Assembly: GCA_020809705.1 (NCBI GenBank)
Contig: CP085830.1
Location: 2,914,001 to 2,978,000 of the forward strand
DNA length: 64,000 nt
From: Calonectria ilicicola
Taxonomy: Eukaryota; Ascomycota; Sordariomycetes; Hypocreales; Nectriaceae
Reading direction: 5' to 3'
Shown: positions 12,101-24,994 of the stretch, one piece after another
Position numbering within the stretch: the stretch's first letter is position 1
Layout: every line of letters begins with the position of its first letter
Program-made: the position numbers and the translations under genes
The notes under the pieces: model-generated
What the model saw: the letters and a program-made list of their open reading frames with translations, nothing else
The model's database searches: none
What the model was told of the DNA's origin: nothing

Positions 12101-14608
12101 TGCGACGTGCCTCTTAAGCTGAGAGAGCATCATGGGGAATGAAAGGCCAGCTGTTAGTTTTTTTTTTCTGAGCGGTTTCTCAAACCTAGCTTAAAGACAC
12201 TGTGCTACACGGCCTCGGTCCCTCCCGGAGTCGCAAGAGAGAACTTACTCGATTCAGTATGTGTGCGTGTGCGTCTGTGTGGTGTGTGTATGTGTTGGCC
12301 CTTTGGTCAGAAGTGGGTGTGCAAGTGTGCGTGCTTTCACTTCTCAGCGGGACGGCGCACCCTACTGAATGACGGATTGGTAATACTGCAGCCGAGACAA
12401 GATCGCTGGGCGTGTCAAGGAGGCACGGATTGGGCCGGGTATTTGACAAGTCCCCTGATTGTGTTTGTGTCGTATCTTCTAGATGGAGCGGAAATGGTGG
12501 AGGAGGCCGCTCGGAAAGTTAATCGTCCCGGTTGTCGGATAGATGCTGAGACAGGGTCGGGGGAGCGATGAAAGGTCGGTATACCGCAACTCGTACATAC
12601 AGTATGTGCGCATATGCATGCGTCTTGTGTGTGTGTGTGAAGGTTGCGTGTGCGACAGAAGAGGCAGCTTAGTTGTCTCGTTCACTCAACAGGCAACCAA
12701 CCAACCAACAACATGAGGGCAACGCCCCCCACGGCCGACTCCGGCTCCGAGCCATCGGGTGCCCTCGCCTCAGGTGAGAGAGAGCGATTGCGCCCTTAGT
12801 GGTGAGTGTGTGAACCATTTGCTCTGCTCTCTCCACCTGAACCAGTCGAGCCCTTACATTTTCAGGCAAGGAGCCAGCAAAAGCGGGGAGGGTAGCGAAT
12901 GGGTGGAGGGGGCAAATCTCACATCCGCCGCACTTGGTTCTATTTTGTGTTTGGGATGGAGTGTGCGTGCATGCTGTCTTGGAAGTGAGAGAGCTGTTCA
13001 GGGCGATGATGATCTGAGTACTAGCACTGATTGTCTGGAGTAGCGCCGGTGATGCAGCGAGATGTCAAATGTGAGTGCCACCCGCCACCCACCGCCACTG
13101 GTCGAATAAATTATGTCGGTCCAGCATCAACTTGGGCAGCTTACGAAAGCAATTTGAGGGACAAATTGCGTCCGGAGGAAACTACATCATAGTTAAAAAT
13201 AACAGGCGCATACACGGCATCGAGCATGTATGCACCCAGCCGCGAGCCGTGCAATTTCACATTCTTCTTTGGGACAGCCTTGGAAGGAATAATCAGGTAG
13301 TGTCGGGAACAGGAGCAGTCAGCCGGGGTGGTCGGTACATGTCGGCGCACTCATTTCGCCTCGTCGGCACGAGTACCTTCTCCCACCCATGTCAAATCCC
13401 CCCCCATCAAAACTGTGATGGCGACGGCCTACCACAGCAAAGTCGCCTCCGCCTCCGCTACAAACCCGCCAAAAGTAGATTGACCTAGGGCCAATGACCC
13501 CCAGAGTGGAACCCCGCTCCACTGTCGTCTGTGAAGAAGCGTGGCCCAGCTGTCGGGTCGCATCCCTGAATTCCCATGGCTCATTCGACAGGGCCCTCTC
13601 CCGGGCAGTTTGCTTCCCCGCTCCCCCAAAGGATAGGGGCCCTGTCTGCCTGTGCAGACACCTGCAGCTTCTGCACAGGGCCTGTAACCGCTGAAATGCA
13701 CTATGGCACAAGTGGAAGTGCCATGCCATTCTCATTCCTCTTCTCGCGGCGCGACTGAATGGGAGAATGGGAGGGGGTTAGCCAAGGTAGGTAGGGATGC
13801 GACAATGGCACATTCTCACCTCATTCCCTTCCCTCGCCGCCCCGAATGTTGTCGGTTCTCGCTTCAAAAATAGACATGGCATGGTCGTCCTGGGCGGAGG
13901 CGAAATACCCTGGCTTGGGCTTTCTTTTTGGACTTGCCTGCTTGATCTCATCTATCAACTTTTTTTTTTTTTCATAAAAATTTCGCCTTCCTCTGTCAAG
14001 TCCCCTTTTCGATTCCCCACTACCAGGGTCAGCCAAGTCGTGTTGAATGCCTACCAGGTTCTTGGTAGGCCCCGTTGAGATCCAATTGAGCGCAGAGACG
14101 GTAGGCAGGTAGGCGGGCAGGCAGGCACAGTACCAACTGGAACCGGTACTCCCTCTACGCCAGCGAGAGAAACACAGGCGGTAGCACCTCTAGGTACAGC
14201 ACAGTTTGGCCTTGCTCCAGCACAAGGGCCTACCCCTCCCCCAAAGGCTGCCCACGGCCCTTTTTTTTTTTCTTCTGCTTCGGCACAGTGCACACTTGGT
14301 GGTGCTCCCTGTCGTCTCCTGAAGCTTTCCGGTTCGGCCCAACGTTGACCACCTCTCCTTCTCACCTCACCTTTCCATCGCATCGCGACTTGGCCGGGCC
14401 ACGGGCTAGTTGCATACCTTTTGACTTCTTTCTCGCCTTCGTTCCTCGTCGAGCACCTCGTCGAGACGATTTCCTCGCGAACCCTTCCCCTCCGCCTTTC
14501 GTCGTCGCTGCCGCCGCCGTCACCGATTAGCCGCGTCTGCGTATTTCCCGGTTCCCCTGCTTCCCTCACACTCGGTCCTCGTCCGACCGAATCCTCCGCA
14601 CCGCAGCC
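9194..14608. other. 5.4 kb gene-poor region
   Basis: Between the divergently oriented PMP3-type gene and the NRP1-like gene. It should contain both promoters, but most of it is unexplained. Contents visible: an AGGGG stress-element-like motif at 9456-9460 about 260 bp upstream of PMP3; an AT-rich patch at 10370-10520; a TG-rich simple repeat at 12259-12297; a GGCA-type short repeat near 14101-14127; and poly-T at about 13961-13974 and 14261-14271. Open frames are short and lack domain-like composition or convincing splice chains. No transposon or tRNA is recognised. Confidence 0.5.
12259..12297. repeat. TG-rich simple sequence repeat
   Basis: An imperfect run of GTGTGC and GTGTGT units on the plus strand within the gene-poor region. 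A shorter (GT)n run occurs near 12627-12641. There is no associated gene, so it is best read as a microsatellite. Confidence 0.7.
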
Positions 14609-16767
14609 ATGGCTTCGCAACAGCAACTCAACATCGATCGCTATGTCGTTATCCACGTTGCGACTACCTGCGACGAGCACGGCGTCTACGTGACGAAGGA
14701 CTCGGCTGAGGTCATTGAGCTTGGTTGGATTCTGCTTGATGCCAACTCTCTTGAGGAGGTGAGTTGTCAAATGTCTCTTTGAGGCCGAATGCCCTCCGTC
14801 GCCCTTGGGAACAACCCGACTGACAATTCTGGCCCTGCCTGCTAGATTACTCACGAGAGCGTTCTCGTCAAGCCCGTCAACACTCCCATCACTCCCTTGT
14901 GCAGTAAGTTTTCCGCGCCATCATGTCACAATTCTCTCTCCGCCTCTTCCAGAGACACCCTCTGTCCCAGAATTTCGGGCTAATCATCACTTTTCTAGCG
15001 AGTCTGACAACCCTGACGTGGGAGCATGTTCGAAACGCTGGTACCTTTAGAGATGCTATCACCCGATTCGACACATTTGCTACTGAGTACTTGACCTCCA
15101 AGAATCTCGACTTCGTCTTCGTCACTCTTGATGCCTGGGACCTCCGAGTTCAGCTCCCCCGTGAGGCTCGCGACAAGGCCGTTGTGCTGCCTCCGTACCT
15201 CCAGCACTCTCGCACCTTCGACCTGCGCACCGAGTACCAGCGATGGCAACAGCACCATCCCGAGTCGCTCCCCTTTGGCCCTTCGATGCTGTCCAACATC
15301 TGTGCCGCCCTCGAGGTTGAGCCCGTCCAGTCAAGTGCTCCTATCAAACACAACTTGCCCTTCCACCTGCAGGCTCTGGCCCCCGCCTCTCCCCGTCGAG
15401 CTATGGAGGAAGCCATTACCCTGGCCCGTGTTCTCCGTGGTCTGATCCGCAAGTCACAGCCTCCCCAGGAGCACCCCGATGTCCTGACCCGCCCCATGGA
15501 TGCTCGAGCTGATGTCAGAGCCTTTCTTTCCGAAAGGAGTAAAGTCCTTCATATGTCTGGACTTCCTCATGACACAACTCAATCCGAACTTGAGAGTTGG
15601 TTCACCCAATTCGGCGGCCGCCCCATTGCTTTCTGGACTCTGCGCACCCCTGAGCAACACAAGCCTACCGGCACCGGATTTGCTGTTTTCTCTTCCCACG
15701 AGGAGGTGAGTAAAGAAAAAAAGCCACTGCGGTTGGCAAGAAATCACCACCCACAGAGAGCTTGGAATTTTGTTGAATTTGACCAATTGCTAACATTGAA
15801 CAAGGCCGCTGAAAGCCTTTGCATGAACGGTCGTGCCTTGAACGAAAAGGCTATCGAAGTCTCACCGTCGTCAAGCCGTGTTCTCGACCGCGCCCAGGAT
15901 ATCCTCACTCCTTTCCCCCCTAGCAAGAACCGACCCCGACCTGGTGACTGGACTTGCCCCTCATGTGGCTTTTCTAACTTCCAGCGCCGAACCGCCTGTT
16001 TCCGATGTTCCTTCCCAGCTGTTGGCGCTAACCCTGCGAATGAGATGGGTGGTGGTGGCGGCAACAATTACGGATATAGTGGTTATGGACCACCTGCCAT
16101 GATGCCACCGCCTCCTCACGGCGGCCACCATGGTCCTATGGGCCATGGCGGTCGCATGGGCGGCAGTGGTGTCGTCCCATTCCGTGCCGGTGACTGGAAG
16201 TGTGGTAATGAGGTGTGTGGCTACCACAACTTTGCCAAGAATGTCTGTTGTCTGCGATGTGGCGCCAGCCGTGCGGGTGCAGCAGTCGTCGCCGATTCTG
16301 GATATCCTTCTCCCATGGACAACTCGTCTCAGTACAGCATGAGCCAGGGTTCCATGGCTGGAACTCCCGGACCTGGCGGCCCCTTTTCTTCCGCGAGCTC
16401 TTTCGGATCCGGCGGCTACAATCAGCACTTTGGTGGCCCCCCCAGCCACTACCTGCCCTCTGGATTGGGTGGAGGCGCAGCAGCTTACCCTAGCTCTCTG
16501 AACACCCACGGCAGCTTTGGATCGGCACCCGGATCGCATTCCGCGGGTCCCTTCGACAGCAGGGCTGCTGAGGCTGCTTTCCAGTCGGCTGGCAACGGTC
16601 CCGCCTCTGCCGGCCCCTCGAACAACTTTTACAACAACGCGAACAACAACAACGGCGAGAACGATCCGTTTGCCTTCCTCTCTAGTGGCATTGGTGGGCT
16701 CTCGGTAAGCGGTGGCGATGCGCGCCAGAACGGCGGATCTGCTCCTCCCAGCAAGTCGCCCGCTTAA
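14609..16767 (+). CDS. NRP1-like RNA-binding protein: degenerate exonuclease fold, RRM, two RanBP2 zinc fingers
   Basis: Exons 14609-14758, 14846-14903, 14999-15705 and 15805-16767 give 625 aa. The N-terminal ~220 residues resemble a DEDDh (ERI-1-like) exonuclease: the opening strand and a WDLR element are visible, but the expected first-motif D-x-E reads H-V-A-T-T-C, and the third-motif His/Asp pair is absent before ITLARVLRGL. An RRM follows (LHMSGLPHDTT as RNP2-like, TGTGFAVF as RNP1-like), then two RanBP2-type fingers: GDWTCPSCGFSNF with a later CFRC, and GDWKC-x4-C with CLRC. The tail is Gly/Ser/Asn-rich and ends after FAFLSSGIGGLS. Yeast Nrp1 (RRM plus RanBP2 fingers) associates with stress granules, so a cytoplasmic mRNP role is likely. 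Intron 3 (15706-15804) is 99 nt, a multiple of three, with no in-frame stop. Confidence 0.87.
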
Positions 16768-19002
16768 ATATCAAGAAAACATTTTGCTACAGCTGGGGCG
16801 CTGTGTACACGCTTTCCCTAGATCGACATGTTTAGCTCGAGGGCGGGGCAGTCGATCCGGTGTCACTTTTTTGTTGCGCAAAACGACTTTGGAATGATGA
16901 ACATAGAGCATTTGTCCTCGGCAAATAACTTCTGGACTTGGTTGTTCTCTTTGAGGAAAGGCAGGCGGTGTGAATTGGTTTCGGAAGACCAGGATCGGAG
17001 TGTCGGATACTATTTCAGGCGGGACTTGTTAAATTTTTTTCGAAAGCTGGAAGACAAAAGTGACTACCTTGCCATTGCCAGGGCTGCTCTTTGGGAAGGT
17101 TGACGAGTCTATCGGTTTTTGGACGGGAGGGTATTGCTAGGTTGTTGTCACGCGAACAGGCTGGGTTCGTGGTCCCTATTGTTTCTCTCTTTTATTTCTG
17201 GACGGCGGATCTCGAAGACGCTGGGTCATTCAGCGGGACGAGGGCTGCTTTTGCTGGAAAACTGGTTCCGGGGCTCGGGTGCATAGCGAAGGGGAGTGTA
17301 AGGGTATATCTTGGCCTTTCTGTGTGACTCAAATATCCAGTTCGCCGGCGTTCAACTTGCTAACCCGACAAACTGCTTTTTTCTGTCTTGTCATCCTCCC
17401 TCTTCTCATATTCCCGGGTCATCTCATCTCACCTTCATTCTACATCTCATGTTGTTCTTCTCATGTTGTTTTTTTTCTCGCTTGCCATTTCACAACCCTC
17501 CCCCATTCATCAACACACATTTTCCCCCTTACACACATATATTGCACTTGTTTTCTTCATTTCTCTTTTTCTGCTCTATGCTTTTTCTCATTTCCTCACA
17601 TCTTTTTTTTTTTGGGACGCGCGGGAGCTGGGGAGCCGGTGGCAGGAAACCAAACCTAGGGGCATTTCGGGGAATTGGGCGGACGGAGGAGTCGGGGAGT
17701 GCAAAGGGAAAACAAAATCTCTCTCAAACAAAGGCTGGCTTATATCTTGTTTGCTTTGCCCTTGCTGGCTGGATGGGAATTGGGTGCTGGTGGTTTTTGC
17801 CCTGCTCTGCTCTCTCGTCGGCGTGTCTGTCTCGTCTTCAACGAGGGACCGTCTTTCCAGCAAAGAATTCAAATGGGCTGTTTTTTCTTTCTCCCTTTTT
17901 CTTTTTAATGCCTTGGTCAGTCGTTTGTCGTGTGTCACGTTTGAAAAAGGGGTTCAAGGGGCGAGGGACAGTCGAGGTAAAATTGCTCCAAAGGATGTTA
18001 ACATTGCGGCGAGTGTGTAGGACGGACGAGCATTGTCATGGTTGGGAGGACTGGTTGTACCGGGCTGAGACTGGCTGGGACGCAACGGTCAACGGGATTC
18101 ATAACGATTGGATGGGATAAACCTGGCTTGGTTTGGCCGGACTCGGGTTGGATGGAGGCTGTGACTGCTTTTTTTCTCTTTTTTTTTTAAAAAACCGCTT
18201 CTCATTGGTTTTTGCTGTTTCGTTTCTTCTGCTTGTCTCTTTCCCACTTTCTTCCCCTCCCCCCTCTTTTCTGTCCATAAGTAATCATCTTCTGGGGCAT
18301 ATATATCTCGTGTCACAGATTCTGCATATGTTAGGATGCAAAAAAGAATGTGCTTTTTGTTCTATACATGTTTGTTATCTTTTTTTATTTGTTTTTACTT
18401 TCTTGTCGTCGCACCAGACTCGACTCATGTTGGGTTTCGGTTCACGCCGACCACACCACCTTCTAGTTTGAGAGGGGGTAGTTCTTTTGCATGAGTGTTG
18501 GCCACTGAACAGCCAGGGTACGGAACCAGGGGTGGGGAGGAGTTTGGGAACAGGGTTAGGTTGGACGCAAGGGGATCATAGATAGCTTATATAGATAGAA
18601 TGGAAGGAAAAGCAGATAAATATTTGGAATAGACATGGTTGGAATAACACATTGATTCAACTCTATTGACCGCGACTGTAGACTCTGAGGACTTACAGCC
18701 ATGACATCGTAGCATCTATGTGATGCAGCATTTGTACGTGACTACTAATTCCAGCAACCCACAGCCATGAAATCGCAACATCCATGAGGCTGCCATCCGT
18801 AGGACTAAAGTTATGTAGACAACAGTTGAAATAAATTACTTCATGACCATAATTAACTGACCCCCGTAGAAAGTGCTCTCTCGTGGGGCATTTGTCCTTC
18901 CGAACGTAGTTGTAATTCCACATGCGCGTGCCCTAATTGACTTTAATTCTCCCTGATTTAATCCACGACACATATTTCCCATGATCTCAGTCCTGCGAAT
19001 AC
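16768..19002. other. Intergenic region between convergent genes, T-rich
   Basis: 2.2 kb between the 3' ends of the NRP1-like gene (+) and the F-box-like gene (-). The interval 17360-18430 is strongly pyrimidine-biased on the plus strand, with several poly-T runs (for example near 17605-17616 and 18171-18189). Long open frames there read as Phe/Ser/Leu/Cys-rich noise. Nothing gene-like is seen. Confidence 0.5.
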
Positions 19003-21588
19003 TTATGGCTGAGTGTTTTGATATTGCGCCCGATGAGCTTCGTCATCTTGGCGTTGGGTGTTTGAAGCGATGGTTGCTGATGGCTGTGTTGCCATGGCCT
19101 GAGCCCCTGAACCTTGAAGTTGCTGTAGTTGTTGCATGTGTAACAAGTTCCAGGTGATGAACCGAGAGGATTGAGCCTGGCTAGATTCACCAATGACTTG
19201 CCCGATCTGCTGGGCCTGGGGCTGTACCTGAATCCCCTGGGGGACTGATGGTTGCAGTGGTGGAAATTGGAATTGTGGTGCAAGACTAGATGTCCCTCCC
19301 TGCTGAAGCTCCATTTTCACTGGCCACTGATATTGTGTGATTTGTTGAGGTGGAGCAGGGTGTACCGGATGAGTAAATTGTCTGGACGCAAGCCATCCTT
19401 CAGATGAACCCTGAGAGGTCGCCTGCGAGGCAAAATGTGGGTGTGAGCTTGGTTGAGCCAGCTGAACTGGAGGGATGGGAGGAATCGGTGGGATGATGAG
19501 AGGCGCTGTTGCGTTGTCGCCAGAAATTATAAAATCTCTGTAGTCAATATCATCTCCGAAACCAATTTGGCTGCTGCTCTTGCCGTTGTTGTCATTGACG
19601 ACCAAGGCCTTGTTATCCGCAGTGGTATTTTGATGCATTTCGTCACCAGCTTCGAGCTGCGAGATTCCGTCATGAGGAGCATCTTCTTTGGCAACTCTCG
19701 GTTCATCCTCGTCGGCAAACAGGTCTTTGCCCATTCCGAGAAGGCTATCTCTGAGGAAGAAGTCCCAACCTTTCCCGTCGTTGAGAGCAGGAACCTGGGA
19801 TGACATGTCTCTTTTGTAGGGACGTAGCTGAAACCCGCGGTTTATTTCGTCGTCTAGAGAATAAGGCTCCTCCAGGTCCTAACCAGTGTTGCCGCCCTCT
19901 TGGTGATCGTTGCCGTCGCGTTCATCATCATCATAATCGTCCTCCTCCGAGTCGAATCCATCAGCAACTTTACCACAGAATGCCGTGGCGCGGAGTCGAT
20001 CGTCTTCATCCTCGTCTCTGATTTCTTGCTGTTTCTCTGGGCTAAGATTGTTCCAGTTCTTTTTGTGGACATGCTTGGTCCGCCAATGATGTCGTGTATC
20101 CATGTTTGCAAGGACGACCTCGTCGTCTGATATATACATTTCTTCTTCCGTGGGCACAAGATTTTCACCGGTATCAAAGTCGATGTATCCCCAGACAACC
20201 ATATCCAAGAGGTGGTCATCCAAGTAGAGACCGCGTTTGACTGCCTCGATGGGGATGAGTTCATCAGGCCGCATAAGATGCTGCTCGCCCACGCCCCAGC
20301 CTTCGCAGTGCACCCTCCCGATTTCATGAAGTGGAACGCCGTGTAGCGTAGCTTCGTGTGAGCCTTCTTTAGAGAACTCTTTCCAGAATTTCCTCGGGAT
20401 TTGATAATCATATCGCATCTTGAGCTTGAGGAAATCCTTGAGAGTGGTATACTTCTTGGCCATCAGCAGCTGCCAAAGTGGATACAGTCCCTTTTGGCCG
20501 AGCATAAGTCGGACGAGGCTGTGCGAAATGGGTCCGTAAACAGGGTCAACAAATCGCATGCCAAGTTTTATGAAGAAAAATTGGGCGTTGTAGATGTCTC
20601 GGTCGGTCCATGTTTCCTTAGAGTTCAAGAAAGCCTGACGCTGTCTGGACGTAGCAATCTCCATGAGCATCCATAGACGTAGAAGAGTGCTGTACATGGT
20701 ATTAGGCATGCGGTGGCCGTTGCGAGCCATGATGGCGAGAATTTCTCGACAGTACTTATGGCGGCCAAGAACCAGCTGGAGGTATTTCATACCAGGGACT
20801 AAACGAACACCCGCTCGTGCGTGAGGTGGAAGCATGTGCTGCTGTTCTCTGTACTGGTCACCCCAAGATCTCTTCACAGGATCAGGAATCAAGGCGCGTC
20901 GGTAAAACTTGAAGGCAAAGATTTCGCCAGCCTCAGGGGCGTTGTAGGAAACCCAGGAGCGAATCGAAGACAGCATATGACCGCGGATAGTTGTGTAGAA
21001 AGTTTTGCTGACAGAGTAGAGATTGACAATGTCCTTGGGGCCCAGATGTTTCCCAATCTCGACAGCAATCTCAATGTCCTGGCATAGGGCAGTGATGATG
21101 TCGCCGCTTGTATGTTTGAGACTAAGCTGATTCAAATTGTCGCTGAGGTCATAAGGGTCTTTTCCATCGAAAAATTCGTCCAAGCCGTCTTGAGCAAATT
21201 TGAACCTCTTTCGGGACTGGCCACACGTGATGTACTCTTCGATGGCAACTTTCCCACTGCCAAACTCGTATGGATCGTTATCATCATCTTCGTCCACGGA
21301 GACACCATGTGCAGCGATTTCATCCTCCTTAGGCGGTTTGCGTGAAGCCTCGAGTAAGGCCTGCTCTTTGATAGCCTGGGCGAGGTCTCTCCCAAGCACA
21401 GGACCGTCGCTGTGGGGGTTCTGCCTCTGCAATATTTGCATCCGTTCCATGGCAACCTGCGTGAACAAGATGGCATCCTCGTTGCTGAGGCCATGTTGGC
21501 GAGCCGAGCGAACGATTTTGTTCGGATCCATTTGCAATGTATCTCGAGTTGCTAAAAAGCTGAGGAGGGTGTTGTTCAGTTGTGACAT
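19003..21588 (-). CDS. F-box-like fungal protein with an in-frame TAG between two coding halves
   Basis: An ATG at 21588 opens 569 codons ending at TAG (19879-19881). The same frame then continues unbroken for 292 codons to TAA at 19003-19005. Residues about 168-205 look like an F-box (LGPKDIVNLYSVSKTFYTTI). A helical region continues to about 470, and an acidic tract (EEDDYDDDERD) sits just before the stop. Downstream the frame reads EEPYSLDDEINRGFQLRPY, then a Gln/Pro/Ser-rich tail (QIGQVIGESSQAQ and similar), which is protein-like. Explanations: a very short 30-nt intron (19854-19883, donor GTTAGG, acceptor CTCTAG, phase-compatible), a ~120-nt intron using donor GTAAAG further upstream, stop readthrough, recent nonsense mutation, or sequencing error. 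F-box proteins recruit substrates to SCF ubiquitin ligases; that role is family inference here. If the stop is real, a 569-aa product is made. Confidence 0.75.
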
Positions 21589-24500
21589 GGTGAAGGAAGG
21601 TGATGAGGGAAACAGGTGGTGGCTTTAGGAGGCGATTTTATCATAGGAGGCACTTTTCGCTGAAGTCCAGACCAAGCAGGAGACGTAAAAAGTGCGGACA
21701 TATAATGTGTCGATTATTCCATTGTTTGACGCACTAAAGTGAATGTGACTAGGAGGTGAAGTAAGGTGAGGGGGCAATCGGACGTGTGAACTAGAATCAA
21801 ATTGGGGCTATCGAAGCAAACGATGGACACAACGGGCTCAATAGGAGTAAACAAACAGTTAGAATATAGAAAAAAAAGGCAAATTGCTGCCTATCTCACC
21901 TTGCTTGCATAACCTCGACATCTGGTGTCAGTTGGCGGGCGGCCTTCATCACTTGGCCCCAGCATGGTTATCATCAACATCATCAACACGACGGCTCATT
22001 CACCCCCCCACAAATAAACGGGCTCTGCGCTGTGACCTTGCAGGATGACTCGGATCAGTGGGAACTCTCTCCACTTCCGTGAGCCGCTTCTGAACCCCAC
22101 ACACGACGAGGCGGCTCATCTACAGACTTCGTCTTGGTCACCAACCGACAAGAGGCAGCCATTCTAAACAGCCACGTGTACCTCCGACATTCACGTCAGT
22201 AGCTAGCGCTGAAGACACCAAATGTCTGAGATTGCGACTTATTTGCCCACATCACGGTTCAGGGAAGAGTGTCTGCAGAAAACCTGCAGTAAGACTGGAG
22301 TGCGATAAGGAGAGAGGGGAAACGCTGCCTGGGGCATGTGTGGGAAGAAAGAGAAAAGAGAGCACCGGGAGAGTCGGCAGATGATCCAAGAGCATGACAA
22401 GACGGTGCCGCATCTGACAGGGATCTAGTCACTCCCTCTTGAGTTCGTTGGCGGTCACGCTAGGCCGGGGATTATCACGAAGCTAGGGCTCATTCCTACC
22501 GAATCAGAGAGTTATGCACCATTATCCTGATGTTACACGGCCGCGGCTGTGAGTGTTGAGTACCCGGCTCATGGCTTGGCCACACTCAGGAGGGAGGCAG
22601 GTCGTAATCTGGGCTAGCCCGTCGCGCCACTACAGCAGATGTGACAAGTTGCATTACTACTGTGAAAATTTTTTCTACTTCCTGAGGAAATCGAGACTAG
22701 ACTAGAGCAATCACCAAGAATTTAGTGCCGCTCTCAAGTGTTGATTGTCTATCAGATCTGCCGTTGCTAGGCCGGTCGGCGGTCTTTAGCACTGTTGTGC
22801 ACTGGTCACTCATGCCTTGCATATTTTACTGGAGGCAAGACTAAAGAATATGAGAGATTCATAATTCATTGGCTTGTTTGTTGAGGTGGCGCAGGATGTA
22901 TACGCACCTGAGGACCCAGTCGCCAGGCACCAGGCAGCCTTAGCAAACTGGGGCTGTTGGCCCACGAGCGAACGACTTTCAGAGCATGGGAATAGGATAT
23001 ACGTAGTGCTTATCTAGGTGGCATGCCTACCTGTCCAGGGGGGAGGGGGGTTAGAGGTGCATGCTTTCAGGGGGGGAGTGGTGTCAAGACACAACTACCT
23101 TGACCAGCCTAGTGATAGCTAAACGTGCCAAGATACACTACGAACCCATCTCAATCCATAGGAACCAACCACATGCCATTCTACGAGGGATTCAAGCTTC
23201 CGACCCATCATTGGGCTGTAGTTCAGCCCTTAAAGGATTGTCAAGGTCCTCTTGGCTTAATGGGACCCTAGTGAGCTGGCCAAGTATGCATTGAGAGGGG
23301 GGTATGAAGTGACGATGACCGTTAATGTTTTCCACTCCCTTCTCAGCCGAGTTCCGTGCACTCGGCTCGGATAACCACAATCACAACCACTTTGTTTTTA
23401 TGTGCGGGAGTAATTCAAACCCGAATTTAGTATGCATTACGTAGCAGATAGTTTTGCTTCGTGACCTATGTGCTCGTAGGGAGAAGTTGGATGAATATCA
23501 AGACCGAAGAAAGAGTAGGGTCGCCAGATGCAACTTTGCCCCCTCTAATTCACATTAGAGTTTACGACAGCAGTCTGATCTTTGCTGTTGTCAATTGACT
23601 CATCATTTTTGAGACTTTACGGCCGCAGAAATATGGCCAGAAACTGGAGCCTTTGCTTAAGCGAAAACTCATCTGTACATTAGGGAGAAACTAATCCCAA
23701 CACTCCAGTAGCGTCGTTTCTGGTATGAGGGCTAGGGGTCTGATGATTTCTTGCAAGCTTGGAAAAAGAGATAAATAGGCAAGCGCCTGGTGGCCCTAGA
23801 TTGGCTTTTCATATCTTGATCATTCTGCTCACGACAGCGATTAACTTGGAATCTGCTATCGCAAACCAAATATTCTTATCAAGTTGGCATCTTTCAAAAT
23901 GGCTGGCCGTACGAAAATTAAATCAACAACACCAGCACCAAAGCCGCCAAAGACTTCTGTTACTGTTGTGAAACCGACGTCTTGAGCAATTCCTCCCCAG
24001 CTGCCAACTTTTGTATTCTGGGAACACTTGTAAATAATGGAGCCAGGTAACTAAAAACCTCTTCACCTCAAACTGGATATGTTGTTTGACAAATCCATGT
24101 TGATGCTCATGATTTTCGAGCATTTGTCTTTGGCCCTTGGGGTAGTCATTTTGACTAACAATAAGGACTTAGGTAGAGATCAAGTGTTTCCACCAAGCGG
24201 AATAAAACTGCAAGTTGATTCAAGTAGAATGAGGTTGGATTGAAACAAAAAGTCGATTTACAGTTTTTTGGAGGATGGAGGAAATACTCGAATGAATGTA
24301 TCTATGGAGGACAATGCGTTGTGGTTCGATTTAAAAGTTGGATACTGTCTTGTGTTTTTATTTCTTATCATTGCACATAAAGACGCGTTCGACGTAGGAA
24401 TCTCGTCACAACCCTATGTGAAATGCCACAGATTCTTCGCTTCTTCGTGTGCCATATCGCGGCGAAGTTGGCTTCTCCCAATGGGCACTTTTCGCTTGTT

Positions 24501-24994
24501 GGGCCAATTAAAGTCGACATGTAGTTGGTGATAGACGCGGGCGCATAGCCGACGGCGCAGCCGGCCGTCTGATGGAGGAATGAGCGAGTAAGAGCAGGAA
24601 CAGTGGGGGTACTTCTCAGGTACAAAGATGGGTGCCAAATGACCGAATGAAGCAGACTGCATGCTCCAAGGCGACAAAAGGCAACTGAAAAGCCCCCGTC
24701 AGGCGGACTGACCGACTCCCACATACATGCCAAGATTCGTGGACTTGATTCTTTAGGTTAGGCGATGACCATAGCCGTTTAGCTGATCAAGCCCCTGTTG
24801 TACCATTGTGCGGAGAGACGAGGCTCTGTGTTGCGCATGTGGAGAATTGGCCGACTTTGCTGATGAGATCGGTGTTCGAGAACCAAAGGGCGGATCGGGG
24901 ATAAATATCGAGGGCTGCCCCTTGTTGTCAATGAAATCCAGAGACATTCAGACACAAAATCCACCGACTTTAGCCCTTAGAGCACCCATTCACA
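21589..24994. other. Gene-poor region, no gene recognised
   Basis: 3.4 kb upstream of the F-box-like gene and of the DUF6594-like gene, so both promoters fall here. The remainder shows only short frames, none with a domain, signal peptide or plausible splice chain. No terminal repeats or transposase-like frames are seen. Confidence 0.45.

Noticed and set aside
14051..14854. Minus-strand frame of 267 codons over the start of the NRP1-like gene
   Set aside because: It begins at GTG, is antisense to exon 1 and the promoter, and reads as low-complexity Arg/Gly-rich sequence.
17311..18120. Open frame of 269 codons in the T-rich 3' region
   Set aside because: Composition is Phe/Ser/Cys/Leu noise from poly-pyrimidine tracts, overlaps another open frame, and has no domain or conserved-looking block.
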